NCBI RefSeq assembly: GCF_021401125.1 | Contig: NZ_JACBFQ010000007.1 | Coordinates: 1-64,000 of the forward strand | DNA: 64,000 nt | DNA from: Xanthobacter sp. NM-59 | GTDB lineage: Bacteria; Pseudomonadota; Alphaproteobacteria; Rhizobiales; Xanthobacteraceae | Direction: 5' to 3' | Shown: in pieces, positions 46,398 through 54,863 of the stretch | Layout: every line of letters begins with the position of its first letter | How positions within the stretch are numbered: position 1 is the first letter of the stretch | Notes under the pieces: model-generated | Database searches by the model: none | The model's input: the letters and a program-made list of their open reading frames with translations, nothing else | Told to the model about the DNA's origin: nothing | Program-made: the position numbers and the translations under genes

Positions 46398-47779
46398 TCC
46401 GGGCCTTCGCCGGCGCCTTCGGCCGGCTGCCCTTCGCCGCCAAGATCGCGGGACGCTTTCTGGGCGACCCCATGCTGCTCATCGGCCACAAGCCGCTGGT
46501 GGGCTGGCAGACCGTGTTCACCCTGCCGTTCCGCCGCATGGCGCTGGTGAACGACAACGCCACCGCCGAGGCGGTGATGCTGGATCGCGCCGGCAAGTTC
46601 CCCAAGAGCACGGTCATCACCGCCTTGCTGAGGCCCCTCATCGGCGAGGGCGTCTTCGGCCAGCCCGGCGGAGACACGGTGAAGGAGACACGGCGCATTA
46701 TGGCGCGCGCGCTCGCCGCCATCCCGGCGACGCAGATCGCCGAGGTCACCCGCGCCATGACCCTGGAATATATGGAAGGCTGGCTGAAGCACGCGGGCGC
46801 GCCGGCGCCCGTGGGGGTGGACCTGTCCCGCCTCACGGTGGACGTGGTTTCGCTCTGCACCATGGGCCGGCGCTTCACGGCCGAGGAATCCCAGCGCTTC
46901 ACCGCGCTTTTCTCGCTCTACCACCAGCGCGCCAAGGCCACCCTGCTGCTGCTCGCCCATGAGGACGAAGCCACGCGCGGCCGCATCATCCGCGAGCTGG
47001 GGCTTGAGGAGGTCGGGGCCGAGATGCGCGCGCTCATGCGCCAGCGCTTCCTCGCAACGCCCCTCGGCCGGGACGGCGACGCCATCTTCGCCCACGCCCT
47101 GGCGGATGCCGGCTATGCCCGGCCCGGGCAGGACGACCGGGCGCTCGACGAGATCGCCGTGATGCTGCTGGCGGGCCATGAAACCACCGCCTCCACCCTG
47201 AGCTGGCTCGCTTATGTGCTGGCGGGCGACCCCGCCCTTCAGGAGGCCGCCGCCGCGGCGGTCGCCCTGCCCGAGGGCGAGCGCCTGCCCTCGAATGCGC
47301 CCCGATTTGCGGGCGCCGCCGGCGCGGAGGTGCTCTCCGCCCTCACCCAGGAGGCGCTGCGGCTTTATCCGCCCATCGGCTTCTTCCTGCGTGAGAACAA
47401 GGAAGAAGTACCGCTGGAAGGCCGCAACCTGCCCAAGGATAATTTCATCGCCGTGGCGCCACGGGTGCTGCATCGCCATCGCGGATACTGGAAGAAGCCC
47501 GACGTCTTCTGGCCCGAGCGCTGGCTTGAGGCCCATGACCTGCCGGCGCGCACCGCCTTTATCCCCTTCGGCATGGGCGCGCGGGTGTGCCCCGGTGCGC
47601 AGTTCGCCAATATCGAGATGGCGGAAATCACGCGGCTGATGCTCACGCGCCTGCGGTTCGGCTTGACAGCCGGCGCCGCGCCCCTTCCTCTCGGAAACCT
47701 GACCTCGCGGCCCGAGCCAGACATCGTGCTCACCGTCACGCCACGCGCCGCGGCGCCGTCATCCGCTCAACGGAGCTGA
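46394..47779 (+). CDS. Cytochrome P450
   Basis: 461 residues from TTG 46394, overlapping the GT2 stop as TTGA; an ATT at 46385, six bases after GGGAG, is an alternative. All P450 landmarks are present: I-helix LLAGHETTAS, the ExxR in LTQEALRLYPPIGF, the PERW region FWPERWLEAHD, and the heme loop FGMGARVCPGAQFA with Cys399. The family form (FxPFGxGxRxCxG with LR.YPP) resembles fatty-acid/alkane hydroxylase-type P450s rather than camphor-type ones. In this locus it could hydroxylate the RkpA/RkpG-derived chain. No ferredoxin gene is adjacent; a ferredoxin-NADP reductase is 3.2 kb downstream. Confidence 0.9.
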   Translation: MIRAFAGAFGRLPFAAKIAGRFLGDPMLLIGHKPLVGWQTVFTLPFRRMALVNDNATAEAVMLDRAGKFPKSTVITALLRPLIGEGVFGQPGGDTVKETRRIMARALAAIPATQIAEVTRAMTLEYMEGWLKHAGAPAPVGVDLSRLTVDVVSLCTMGRRFTAEESQRFTALFSLYHQRAKATLLLLAHEDEATRGRIIRELGLEEVGAEMRALMRQRFLATPLGRDGDAIFAHALADAGYARPGQDDRALDEIAVMLLAGHETTASTLSWLAYVLAGDPALQEAAAAAVALPEGERLPSNAPRFAGAAGAEVLSALTQEALRLYPPIGFFLRENKEEVPLEGRNLPKDNFIAVAPRVLHRHRGYWKKPDVFWPERWLEAHDLPARTAFIPFGMGARVCPGAQFANIEMAEITRLMLTRLRFGLTAGAAPLPLGNLTSRPEPDIVLTVTPRAAAPSSAQRS

Positions 47780-47786
47780 ACCGCTC

Positions 47787-48785
47787 GTGTCCGATACCTC
47801 CACGACCACCAAGACCAAGGCCCCCAAGAAGAAGATTAATCCGGAGCTGGCCGGGGCGCTGCCCTGCCCCATTACCGGAGCTCCCCCGGTGCGGCGCATC
47901 CAGACCATGTCGAAGGCGCTGCTTCAGGACATCTGGCGGCTTGGACAGGGCGTGGACGTGAGCCATCTGTTCAAGGACATCAAGAGCTTCAGCCTCTACG
48001 AATCGCCCACCGGGCTCGTCTATTTCGACCCCATGGTGGTCGGCGACGGGGAGTTCTACGGCACCTATTACGACAAGTGGGAGGTGCATGACGCACTCAC
48101 CTACCTGTCCGACACGCGCGTGGACTTCATGCATACGGCCAAGCATGTGCCGGCCGGCGCCAAGGTGATCGACATTGGCTGCGGGCCCGGCGTGTTCCGC
48201 CGCCATGTGCCCCACGCCACCTATGTGGGCCTCGACCCCTATGCGGGACCGGACGTGGACGACGTCGTCATCCGCGAGACTCTGGAGGAGCACGCGGAGA
48301 AGAATCCCGGCGCCTATGACGTGGCCACCTGCTTTCACGTCATCGAGCACGTGCCGAACCCGCGCCGCCATGCGGAGCTGATGGCGAAGCTGGTGAAGCC
48401 GGGCGGCCTAGTGGTGCTGGCGGCGCCGCTCTTCCCCTCGCCGCTCACCGAGATCCCCAACCTGCCCATCAACATGCCGCCCCACCATGTGACCTGGTGG
48501 AACGCGCGCGCCTTCACCGCGCTGGCGGAGAATCTGGGGCTCGAGGTGGTGGAGGCCAATGCCACGCCGCCCTCGCCGCACCAGAACATGTTTTTCTGGA
48601 TGCACAAGCTCTTGTTCCGCCGCACCTATCATTCGCCGGACGAGCGCTATTTCGCCCATCGCTGGTCGTGGCACGCCAGCATCGCCCTGGCCTATCTCGG
48701 TGCGCGGGTGGTGAGCCGGTTCCGCTCCATGCCCGCCACGGCGCGGCCGGTGGACGCCTATCTGGTGGCTCGCAAGCCGGCCTGA
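47787..48785 (+). CDS. SAM-dependent class I methyltransferase
   Basis: 332 residues from GTG 47787, seven bases after the P450 stop, with GGAG at 47772-47775. A Lys-rich N-terminus (STTTKTKAPKKKINPE) and a CPITGAP segment precede the Rossmann domain: motif I KVIDIGCGPGVFRRHVP, YVGLDPYAG, the motif-IV region DVATCFHVIEHVPNPRRH and PGGLVVLAAPLFPSP. The C-terminal quarter contains WSWHASIALAYLGARVVSRF, a possible membrane-associated segment. The substrate is unknown. A sugar, a P450-made hydroxyl or the lipid head group are candidates by context. Confidence 0.87.
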   Translation: MSDTSTTTKTKAPKKKINPELAGALPCPITGAPPVRRIQTMSKALLQDIWRLGQGVDVSHLFKDIKSFSLYESPTGLVYFDPMVVGDGEFYGTYYDKWEVHDALTYLSDTRVDFMHTAKHVPAGAKVIDIGCGPGVFRRHVPHATYVGLDPYAGPDVDDVVIRETLEEHAEKNPGAYDVATCFHVIEHVPNPRRHAELMAKLVKPGGLVVLAAPLFPSPLTEIPNLPINMPPHHVTWWNARAFTALAENLGLEVVEANATPPSPHQNMFFWMHKLLFRRTYHSPDERYFAHRWSWHASIALAYLGARVVSRFRSMPATARPVDAYLVARKPA

Positions 48786-48866
48786 CGGGCCACCCGCGAA
48801 GCGCAAATGCTTTTGGCGGGCCGATGATGTATAGGAGCGCCAGCCAACAACGGACGTGAAGGCAAG

Positions 48867-49928
48867 ATGCGGGTTCTGATCACGGGTGGCGCGGGCTTCA
48901 TCGGCTCGGCGGTGGTACGGCATGTGGTGGGCCTCGGGCACGAGGCGCTGACCTTCGACAAGCTGACCTATGCCGGCAATCTTGCTTCACTGGAGCCGGT
49001 GAAGGACAATCCGCGCCACCGCTTCCTGAAGGCCGACATCTGCGACGCGGCCGCCGTGCGCGCCGCCCTCGCCGAGTTCCGCCCGGATCTGGTGATGCAT
49101 CTGGCGGCCGAGTCCCATGTCGACCGCTCCATCGACGGGCCCGCCGCCTTCATCAATACCAATGTGGTCGGCACCTTCACGCTGCTCCAGGAGGTTCTGG
49201 ACTACTGGCGCGCGCTGCCGGAGGCGGCCAAGGCGGCCTTTCGCTTCCACCACATTTCCACGGACGAAGTGTTCGGCAGCCTGGGACCGGAGGGCCTGTT
49301 CCGCGAGGACACGCCCTATGCGCCCAATTCGCCCTATTCCGCCTCCAAGGCGGCTTCGGACCATCTGGTCCGCGCCTGGCACCACACCTATGGGCTGCCG
49401 GCGGTGATGTCCAACTGCTCCAATAATTACGGGCCCTACCACTTCCCGGAAAAGCTCATCCCGCTGGTGATCCTCAACGCGCTCGACGGCGCGGAGCTGC
49501 CCATCTACGGCACCGGCGAGAACGTGCGCGACTGGCTCTATGTGGAGGACCACGCCGAGGCGCTGTTCATCATCGCCACCCGCGGGCGGCCTGGCGAGAG
49601 CTACAATGTGGGCGGCGCCAGCGAGCGGCGGAACATCGATGTGGTGCGCACCATCTGCACCACCCTCGACGCCAACGTGCCCGACCCCGCGGGCCCGCGT
49701 GAGCGGCTCATCCGCTTCGTCACCGACCGCCCCGGCCATGATGCGCGCTACGCCATCGACTTCTCGAAGCTCCAGCGCGAGCTCGGCTGGTCGCCACGCC
49801 ACACGTTCGAGGGCGGCATTGCCAGCACCGTGCAATGGTACCTCGACAACCGCGCCTGGTGGGAACCGCTGCGCCAGCGCTACCAGGGCCAGCGGCTCGG
49901 TCTCACTCCCGCGGAAAAGGCCTCCTGA
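48867..49928 (+). CDS. rfbB: dTDP-glucose 4,6-dehydratase
   Basis: 353 residues. A Rossmann fold begins [20 protein letters not shown]. The catalytic triad region contains [13 protein letters not shown] and [17 protein letters not shown] (Tyr-x-x-x-Lys), with the dehydratase-specific Asp-Glu pair in [25 protein letters not shown] is diagnostic for RfbB. It converts dTDP-glucose to dTDP-4-keto-6-deoxyglucose, the precursor of rhamnose and other deoxysugars. It overlaps rfbD by one base. rfbA and rfbC are not in this window and must be elsewhere. Confidence 0.95.
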   Translation: MRVLITGGAGFIGSAVVRHVVGLGHEALTFDKLTYAGNLASLEPVKDNPRHRFLKADICDAAAVRAALAEFRPDLVMHLAAESHVDRSIDGPAAFINTNVVGTFTLLQEVLDYWRALPEAAKAAFRFHHISTDEVFGSLGPEGLFREDTPYAPNSPYSASKAASDHLVRAWHHTYGLPAVMSNCSNNYGPYHFPEKLIPLVILNALDGAELPIYGTGENVRDWLYVEDHAEALFIIATRGRPGESYNVGGASERRNIDVVRTICTTLDANVPDPAGPRERLIRFVTDRPGHDARYAIDFSKLQRELGWSPRHTFEGGIASTVQWYLDNRAWWEPLRQRYQGQRLGLTPAEKAS

Positions 49929-50815
49929 TGCGCATTCTGCTGCTCGGCGCCGGCGGCCAGCTCGGCCGCGAGATCACGGAACACGCGGCCAAAAGGGAGG
50001 TGGAGCTCATCGGGCTCGACCACACCGCCCTCGACATCTGCGACCCGGCGGCCGTGGCCCGCGCCATGGAGGCGCAGCGCCCCGACGTGGTGATAAACAC
50101 CGCCGCCTATACCGCCGTGGACAAGGCCGAGAGCGAGCCAGAGCTGGCGGCGCGCATCAATGCCTTCGCCCCCGGCCACATCGCCGAGCGCTGCGCGCGC
50201 TATCGCACGCCGCTCATCCATGTTTCGACCGATTATGTTTTCGACGGCACCAAGGCCGCGCCCTATGTGGAGCAGGACCCGGTGGCGCCGCTGGGCGTCT
50301 ATGGCCGCACCAAGGCGGCCGGCGAGGCGGCCGTGCGCTCGGCGGCGGAGCGGCACATCATCGTGCGCACCTCCTGGGTCTATGGCGCCTACGGCCACAA
50401 TTTCCTGAAGACAGTGCTGCGCCTTGCGCGCGAGCGCGAGCGGCTGACCATCGTCGCCGACCAGCACGGCTGCCCCACCGCCACATATGACCTTGCGGAA
50501 GCGCTGCTGACGGCGGCGCAGGCGGCCATGGGCGAGGATGCCCGCTGGGGCACCTATCATTTCGCCGGGGACGGGGCGACCACCTGGCATGATTTCGCGG
50601 CCGAGATCGTGCGCGCGGCGGGCCCGCGCCTGGGCAAGGTGCCCGAAGTGGCGCCCATCACCACCGCCGAATACCCCACCCCCGCCAAGCGGCCCGCCAA
50701 TTCCCGGCTTGCCAGCGACCTGTTCCAGCGCACCTTCGGCCTCAGGGCCGCGCCCTGGCAGCAGCGTGTGGCGGAGGTGGTGGACACCCTTCTCGCGCCG
50801 GCCGCCGCCTCCTGA
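49928..50815 (+). CDS. rfbD: dTDP-4-dehydrorhamnose reductase
   Basis: 295 residues from ATG 49928, sharing a base with the rfbB stop. The frame extends upstream inside rfbB only as a shadow. Motifs: [59 protein letters not shown] and YGRTKAAGEAAVR (YxxxK). The C-terminal part has DQHGCPTATYDLAEALL and KRPANSRL, typical for RfbD. It reduces dTDP-4-keto-rhamnose to dTDP-rhamnose. With rfbB this points to a rhamnose-containing polysaccharide or glycolipid. It is the last gene of the putative GT2-P450-methyltransferase-rfbB-rfbD unit. Confidence 0.94.
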   Translation: MRILLLGAGGQLGREITEHAAKREVELIGLDHTALDICDPAAVARAMEAQRPDVVINTAAYTAVDKAESEPELAARINAFAPGHIAERCARYRTPLIHVSTDYVFDGTKAAPYVEQDPVAPLGVYGRTKAAGEAAVRSAAERHIIVRTSWVYGAYGHNFLKTVLRLARERERLTIVADQHGCPTATYDLAEALLTAAQAAMGEDARWGTYHFAGDGATTWHDFAAEIVRAAGPRLGKVPEVAPITTAEYPTPAKRPANSRLASDLFQRTFGLRAAPWQQRVAEVVDTLLAPAAAS

Positions 50816-50947
50816 GGGAGGCGCGGACACGCCGTCGCACTTTTTCGCACCGCCCGCATCTTGTAGGGTGCGGCGCGATTTTATCGATGCAGCCCAGGTC
50901 TCCGCCGGCGTGGCGGCCTCTGAGGGCTCGCCGTTCCGGACTTTGAG

Positions 50948-51724
50948 ATGAGCAGCAATTTCAACGAGGAAACCGTGAAGAGCGTCCACCACTGGACGGA
51001 CCGGCTCTTCACCTTCACCTGCACCCGCGATCCCGGATTCCGCTTCCTCAACGGCCAGTTCACCATGATCGGCCTGATGGTGGACGGTCGCCCGCTGCTG
51101 CGCGCCTATTCCATGGCCAGCGCCAATTATGAGGAAGACCTTCAGTTCTTCTCCATCAAGGTGCAGAACGGCCCCCTCACCTCCCGCCTTCAGCACCTGA
51201 AGGTGGGCGACAAGATCCTGGTCGGCCGCAAGCCCACCGGCACCCTGATCCAGGACAATTTGTTGCCCGGCAAGCGGCTTTATCTGCTTTCCACCGGTAC
51301 CGGCCTCGCCCCGTTCCTCTCCGTGACGAAGGATCCGGACGCCTATGAGCGTTTCGAGAAGATCATCCTCATTCACGGCACCCGCACGGTAGCCGAGCTC
51401 GCCTACGAGGACTTCTTCACCAAGGAACTGCCGAACAACGAATATATCGGCGAAGAGGTGAAGAAGAAGCTCATCTATTACCCCACCGTGACGCGCGAGC
51501 CGTTCCGCCACCAGGGCCGGCTGACGGACCTCATCACCTCCGGCAAGCTGTTTTCCGATATCGGCCTGCCGGTGATCTCGCCGGAAGAGGACCGCATGAT
51601 GCTCTGCGGCAGCCCGGCCATGCTGAAGGACACTGTGGCCCTGCTGGAGGCGCGCGGCTTCAAGGAAGGCAGCCAGTCGGAGCCCGGTCACTATGTGATC
51701 GAGAAGGCCTTCGTCGAGCGCTGA
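50948..51724 (+). CDS. fpr: Ferredoxin-NADP+ reductase
   Basis: 258 residues. It is an FNR-type flavoprotein with the FAD-binding RAYSMASANYEEDLQFFS and the NADP-binding STGTGLAPFLSV, plus the C-terminal LCGSPAMLKDTVALLEARGF and terminal VIEKAFVER. This is the short bacterial Fpr (subclass I) that moves electrons between NADPH and ferredoxin or flavodoxin. It has its own upstream spacer (132 bases after rfbD) and is probably a housekeeping gene, yet it is the nearest possible redox partner for the P450 of the adjacent locus. Confidence 0.93.
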   Translation: MSSNFNEETVKSVHHWTDRLFTFTCTRDPGFRFLNGQFTMIGLMVDGRPLLRAYSMASANYEEDLQFFSIKVQNGPLTSRLQHLKVGDKILVGRKPTGTLIQDNLLPGKRLYLLSTGTGLAPFLSVTKDPDAYERFEKIILIHGTRTVAELAYEDFFTKELPNNEYIGEEVKKKLIYYPTVTREPFRHQGRLTDLITSGKLFSDIGLPVISPEEDRMMLCGSPAMLKDTVALLEARGFKEGSQSEPGHYVIEKAFVER

Positions 51725-51735
51725 GGCGGCCGGGG

Positions 51736-51795
51736 CCCTGTCGGCCCCCTTGTCGGCCACACCCTTGCCGGCCGCCCTTGCCGGCCTCCCTTGCC
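51736..51795. repeat. Short degenerate tandem repeat (unit about 13 bases)
   Basis: About four and a half copies of a CCCTTGCCGGCC-like unit lie just after fpr. Two copies at 51762-51773 and 51775-51786 are identical with 13-base spacing; flanking copies read CCCTGTCGGCC and CCCTTGTCGGCC. It may be a slipped-strand repeat with no further role. Confidence 0.6.
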
Positions 51796-51905
51796 TTCGC
51801 CTGCCGGAGCCGCCCTAATGCCGAGGGGCCAGCGCGCTTCGGCGGGCCATGCGGCCGGCGGCGGCGGTCCACCACAATCCCGGGGGCTCGGGGACGAAGG
51901 CAGGC

Positions 51906-52814
51906 ATGTTCGATGCGGTCATCATAGGTGGCGGACCGGCCGGCGCCTCCTGCGCCCTGTGGCTGAAGATGCTGGGCTTCCGCCCCTGCCTCGTGGAGCG
52001 CCGCCCCACCCTGGGCGGCCTTCAGAACGACAACCCCTATCCCAATGAGTGGATCGCCTCCGCCCCCAACCGCACCGGCTACGAGGTGGCGGCGGACATT
52101 CATCGCCAGATCCTGGCCCAGGACATCGTCTGCCGGCTCGGCGAGGCGGTGAGCGCGCTGGATGTGATCCAGGACGGCTTCCGCGTCACCACCACCGGCG
52201 GCGCCATGATTTTCGCGCGGTCAGCCGTGCTCGCTACCGGCGTGCGTCCGGTGAAAGGCGGGCTTGCCGCCTCCGACCAGGTGCTGATCGGTCCTGGCCG
52301 CACCATGTTCAATGCCGACTTCGACGGCCAGGAGATCGCCATTCTGGGCGGCGGCGACAACGCCTTCGAAAACTACATTTTCGTGCGCAAGCGCGGCGCG
52401 GCGGCGGTGCACATCTATGCCCGCACCATCCGCGCCCGCCGGGAGTTTCTGGAAAAAGTGCCCGCGAACGACGTGCGCATCGGCACCTACCATGTGGAGC
52501 CTGAGCGCCCCGCAGTGGCGGACCGCATCTATGACCGGCTGGTGGTGCTCTATGGCTGGGAGCCCTACCTGCCCTACGCCCACCACCTCGACCTCGCCCG
52601 CACCGCGCGCGGCTTCGTCGAGACCGATGCCGACTGCCAGACGTCCATCCCCAATCTCTATGCGGTCGGCGAGATCGCCCAGCGCATGCACCCGTGCTGT
52701 GTGACCTCCATGGCCGATGGCGTGGTTGCGGCAAAAGCCATCCAGCGCAGCTTAGAAGAAGACGCGGTCGCCCGTTTCGTGGAGCGTGTGCACGCCAGCC
52801 GCCGCCTGGATTGA
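51906..52814 (+). CDS. NAD(P)/FAD-dependent oxidoreductase, thioredoxin-reductase-like fold without CxxC
   Basis: 302 residues from ATG 51906 (MFDAVIIGGGPAGASCALWL). An FAD motif GGGPAG and an NAD(P) motif ILGGGDNAFENYIFVRKRG around residue 150 show the TrxR-type two-dinucleotide fold. The active CxxC of thioredoxin reductases is absent from the expected place just before the NADPH domain. The C-terminal part has YAVGEIAQRMHPCCVTSMAD G, the FAD-contact region. This resembles ferredoxin/flavodoxin-NADP reductase-type or other disulfide-free members. The electron acceptor is unknown; the gene lies next to fpr but 181 bases away. Confidence 0.85.
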   Translation: MFDAVIIGGGPAGASCALWLKMLGFRPCLVERRPTLGGLQNDNPYPNEWIASAPNRTGYEVAADIHRQILAQDIVCRLGEAVSALDVIQDGFRVTTTGGAMIFARSAVLATGVRPVKGGLAASDQVLIGPGRTMFNADFDGQEIAILGGGDNAFENYIFVRKRGAAAVHIYARTIRARREFLEKVPANDVRIGTYHVEPERPAVADRIYDRLVVLYGWEPYLPYAHHLDLARTARGFVETDADCQTSIPNLYAVGEIAQRMHPCCVTSMADGVVAAKAIQRSLEEDAVARFVERVHASRRLD

Positions 52815-53269
52815 CGCCGGCAGATGACCCGCTTCCGCGCGAAGCGGGAACCGGTTCGCGCGGAAGCCCATACAAACACACGGATAGAGCGCTTCGGCAT
52901 TTCCCGGAAAAACTGAAGTCCGCTGAAGCACGTCGCCTCATGCCGCCGACCAGTTGCTGATCGCGGCGGAAGGCGACCTGTGCGCACCGCAAGCGGATCC
53001 CCGAACGCCCCTTGACCATCAGGCGCGCGACCTCTTCCGACAAGCGCCCGAGCCAGAGCGGCTGCCCCAAGCCAGTCCTGCCGTCCCGGTCCGGGCGCCC
53101 CCGGTGAGCCCCTCCCAGAGATGCGCCGCCCCTGGGCGCGGGCCGGAAGCAGGCCTGCGCATCACCCGACATTGCGGTATCGGGACACCGCTGCCGCCTG
53201 TTGAGATGAGAGCATTCTCTTCAGGCGAAGCAGGTCGCTCCGCGAAGAGATGCACGATCAAGAGAGGCG
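52815..53269. other. Convergent intergenic region
   Basis: About 455 bases between the TrxR-like gene and the minus-strand ABC ATPase gene. Apart from repeat copy D at its start I see no gene; short frames are low-complexity. No U-tract terminator is obvious for either side. Confidence 0.45.
52830..52912 (+). repeat. Dispersed palindromic intergenic repeat, copy D
   Basis: A perfect 13-base inverted repeat GCTTCCGCGCGAA (52831-52843) / TTCGCGCGGAAGC (52855-52867) around GCGGGAACCGG, then CATACAAACACACGGATAGAGC and TTTCCCGGAAAA. Confidence 0.75.
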
Positions 53270-54052
53270 TTATTCTCCCGGGACAGCCACCGCATCCCCG
53301 GCCAGCTCCGGCTCACGGGTCGTCCGCACCGCAGGAATGGGAGCCGCGAGCGCGGCGGCCACCTCGGGCTGTCGCATGAGGGCGGCGGCGGCGGCATAGA
53401 TGTCGCCCGCCTCGCTCACCGGGGCCTGCGCCATCTCCGCCGCCACGCGCGAGGGGCGGGAGGACAGCACCACGATGCGGTCCGCCAGGCGCACCGCCTC
53501 GGCCAGATCATGGGTCACGAACAGGACCGCCGTGCCCGCCCGCTCCACTTCGCGCCGCACCAGCGTCTGCAGCTCCTGCCGCAACCCCACATCGAGGGCT
53601 GAAAACGGCTCGTCCATCAGCACCAGGTCCGGCGACACCGCCAAGGCACGTGCGATGGCAACGCGCTGCTGCATGCCCCCCGAAAGAGCTGCGGGGCGCT
53701 TCCCGAGATCGGTTTCGCTGAAGCCGAACCGCATCAGGATTTCCGCCGCCGCCGCGCGGCGCGCCGGCCGGCTCACCCCGCGCGCCTTCAAGCCAAAGGC
53801 GGCATTGTCCAGCGCGTCGGCCCAGGGCAGCAGGCGCGGCTCCTGAAACACCATGGTGGGGTTGGAAAAACCGTTGCGCAAAATGCCCGCGCTCGGCATC
53901 TGGGCCCCGGCCGCCAGACGCAGCAGCGTGGTTTTCCCGCAGCCCGAGCGGCCGATCAGCACCACCAGCTCGCCCGGCCGCACCTGGAGATCAATGCGCT
54001 CCAGCACCACACCGTCGGCGAAGGCGAGGCGAACCCCTTCAAGACTCAGCAT
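53270..54052 (-). CDS. ABC transporter ATP-binding protein (NitT/TauT type)
   Basis: 260 residues. Motifs: Walker A LIGRSGCGKTTLLRL, Q-loop MVFQEPRLLPWADALDNAAF, signature LSGGMQQRVAIARAL, Walker B LVLMDEPFSALD, H-loop LFVTHDLAEAVRLADRIVVL. The QEPRLLPW form is typical of nitrate/sulfonate/taurine-type (SsuB/TauB) ATPases. It is the third gene of an operon with the permease (3-base gap) and the binding protein. The C-terminal 40 residues are variable (Pro/Ala/Glu). The transported compound is not identifiable from sequence. Confidence 0.9.
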   Translation of the reverse strand: MLSLEGVRLAFADGVVLERIDLQVRPGELVVLIGRSGCGKTTLLRLAAGAQMPSAGILRNGFSNPTMVFQEPRLLPWADALDNAAFGLKARGVSRPARRAAAAEILMRFGFSETDLGKRPAALSGGMQQRVAIARALAVSPDLVLMDEPFSALDVGLRQELQTLVRREVERAGTAVLFVTHDLAEAVRLADRIVVLSSRPSRVAAEMAQAPVSEAGDIYAAAAALMRQPEVAAALAAPIPAVRTTREPELAGDAVAVPGE

Positions 54053-54055
54053 GGT

Positions 54056-54853
54056 TCATCCTCCCGCCACGGAAACGGCCGCGCCCGAACCGTTGCGGGA
54101 GGCCAGCCACCCCCGCAGCGGCGCCAGAAGCACGGCATCGGCGCAGAGCAGGAACACCACCACCAGCACGATCCAGGCCATAGTCTCCCCGAGATCGAGA
54201 TAGGCGCGCGCATCGGCGATGCCGCCGCCGACACCGTCCGCGCCGCTCAGCACCTCCGCCATCACCGCGACCTTGAAGGAAAAGGCCAGCGCCGTGGCGA
54301 AGGCGGGCACCAGATGGTCCGCCAGCGACGGGAGGATCAGATCGGTGGCGCGCTGCCACACCGGGGCGCGATACACCCGCGCCATCTCCTGCAGGCGCGG
54401 ATCAAGGCTACGCACGCCCTGCGCCGCCGCCAGGAACACGATGGGGGCGGCCGTCACCGCCACCGTGAACGCCGGCGCGCCACCGCCCGGGCCGAACCAG
54501 AGCAGCGCCAGCACCACCCAGGCGATGGGCGGCGTGCCAAGAATCATGGTGAGCACCGGCGCCGTCATCGCGCCGATGGGGACGAACAGCCCGCCAAGCA
54601 GCCCCAGCGTGAGCCCCACGGCCCCTCCAACGAGGAAGCCGCTGAGGGCGTGGCCGGCGGTGGCGGCCAGGGCCGGCAGCGCCAGCCCTTCCGCGAACAG
54701 CCGCACGATGGCCTCACCCGTCGTCTGCAGCGAGGGAAGCACGAACGGCCCGAGCGCATAGTAGCCCCACTGCCAGGCCGCGAGCAGCAGCAGCACGCCA
54801 AGGGCACCCCAGCCCCAGCGCACCGCGCCTGACTTGAGGGAGGCGGCGCACAT
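54056..54853 (-). CDS. ABC transporter permease (NitT/TauT type)
   Basis: 265 residues with about six helices. The binding-protein-dependent transport (BPD_transp_1) EAA loop is recognisable near residues 160-180 as YRAPVWQRATDLILPSLADH. The family segments ALSGFLVGGAVGLTLGLLGG and MILGTPPIAWVVLALLWFG fit SsuC/TauC-type permeases. It is located 10 bases after the binding-protein gene and 3 bases before the ATPase gene, so the three form one unit. Confidence 0.9.
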   Translation of the reverse strand: MCAASLKSGAVRWGWGALGVLLLLAAWQWGYYALGPFVLPSLQTTGEAIVRLFAEGLALPALAATAGHALSGFLVGGAVGLTLGLLGGLFVPIGAMTAPVLTMILGTPPIAWVVLALLWFGPGGGAPAFTVAVTAAPIVFLAAAQGVRSLDPRLQEMARVYRAPVWQRATDLILPSLADHLVPAFATALAFSFKVAVMAEVLSGADGVGGGIADARAYLDLGETMAWIVLVVVFLLCADAVLLAPLRGWLASRNGSGAAVSVAGG

Positions 54854-54863
54854 GCCAGCCTCC

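Noticed and set aside
51478-52103. Minus-strand frames around the fpr and TrxR-like genes
   Set aside because: Arg/Gly/Pro-rich shadows without motifs.
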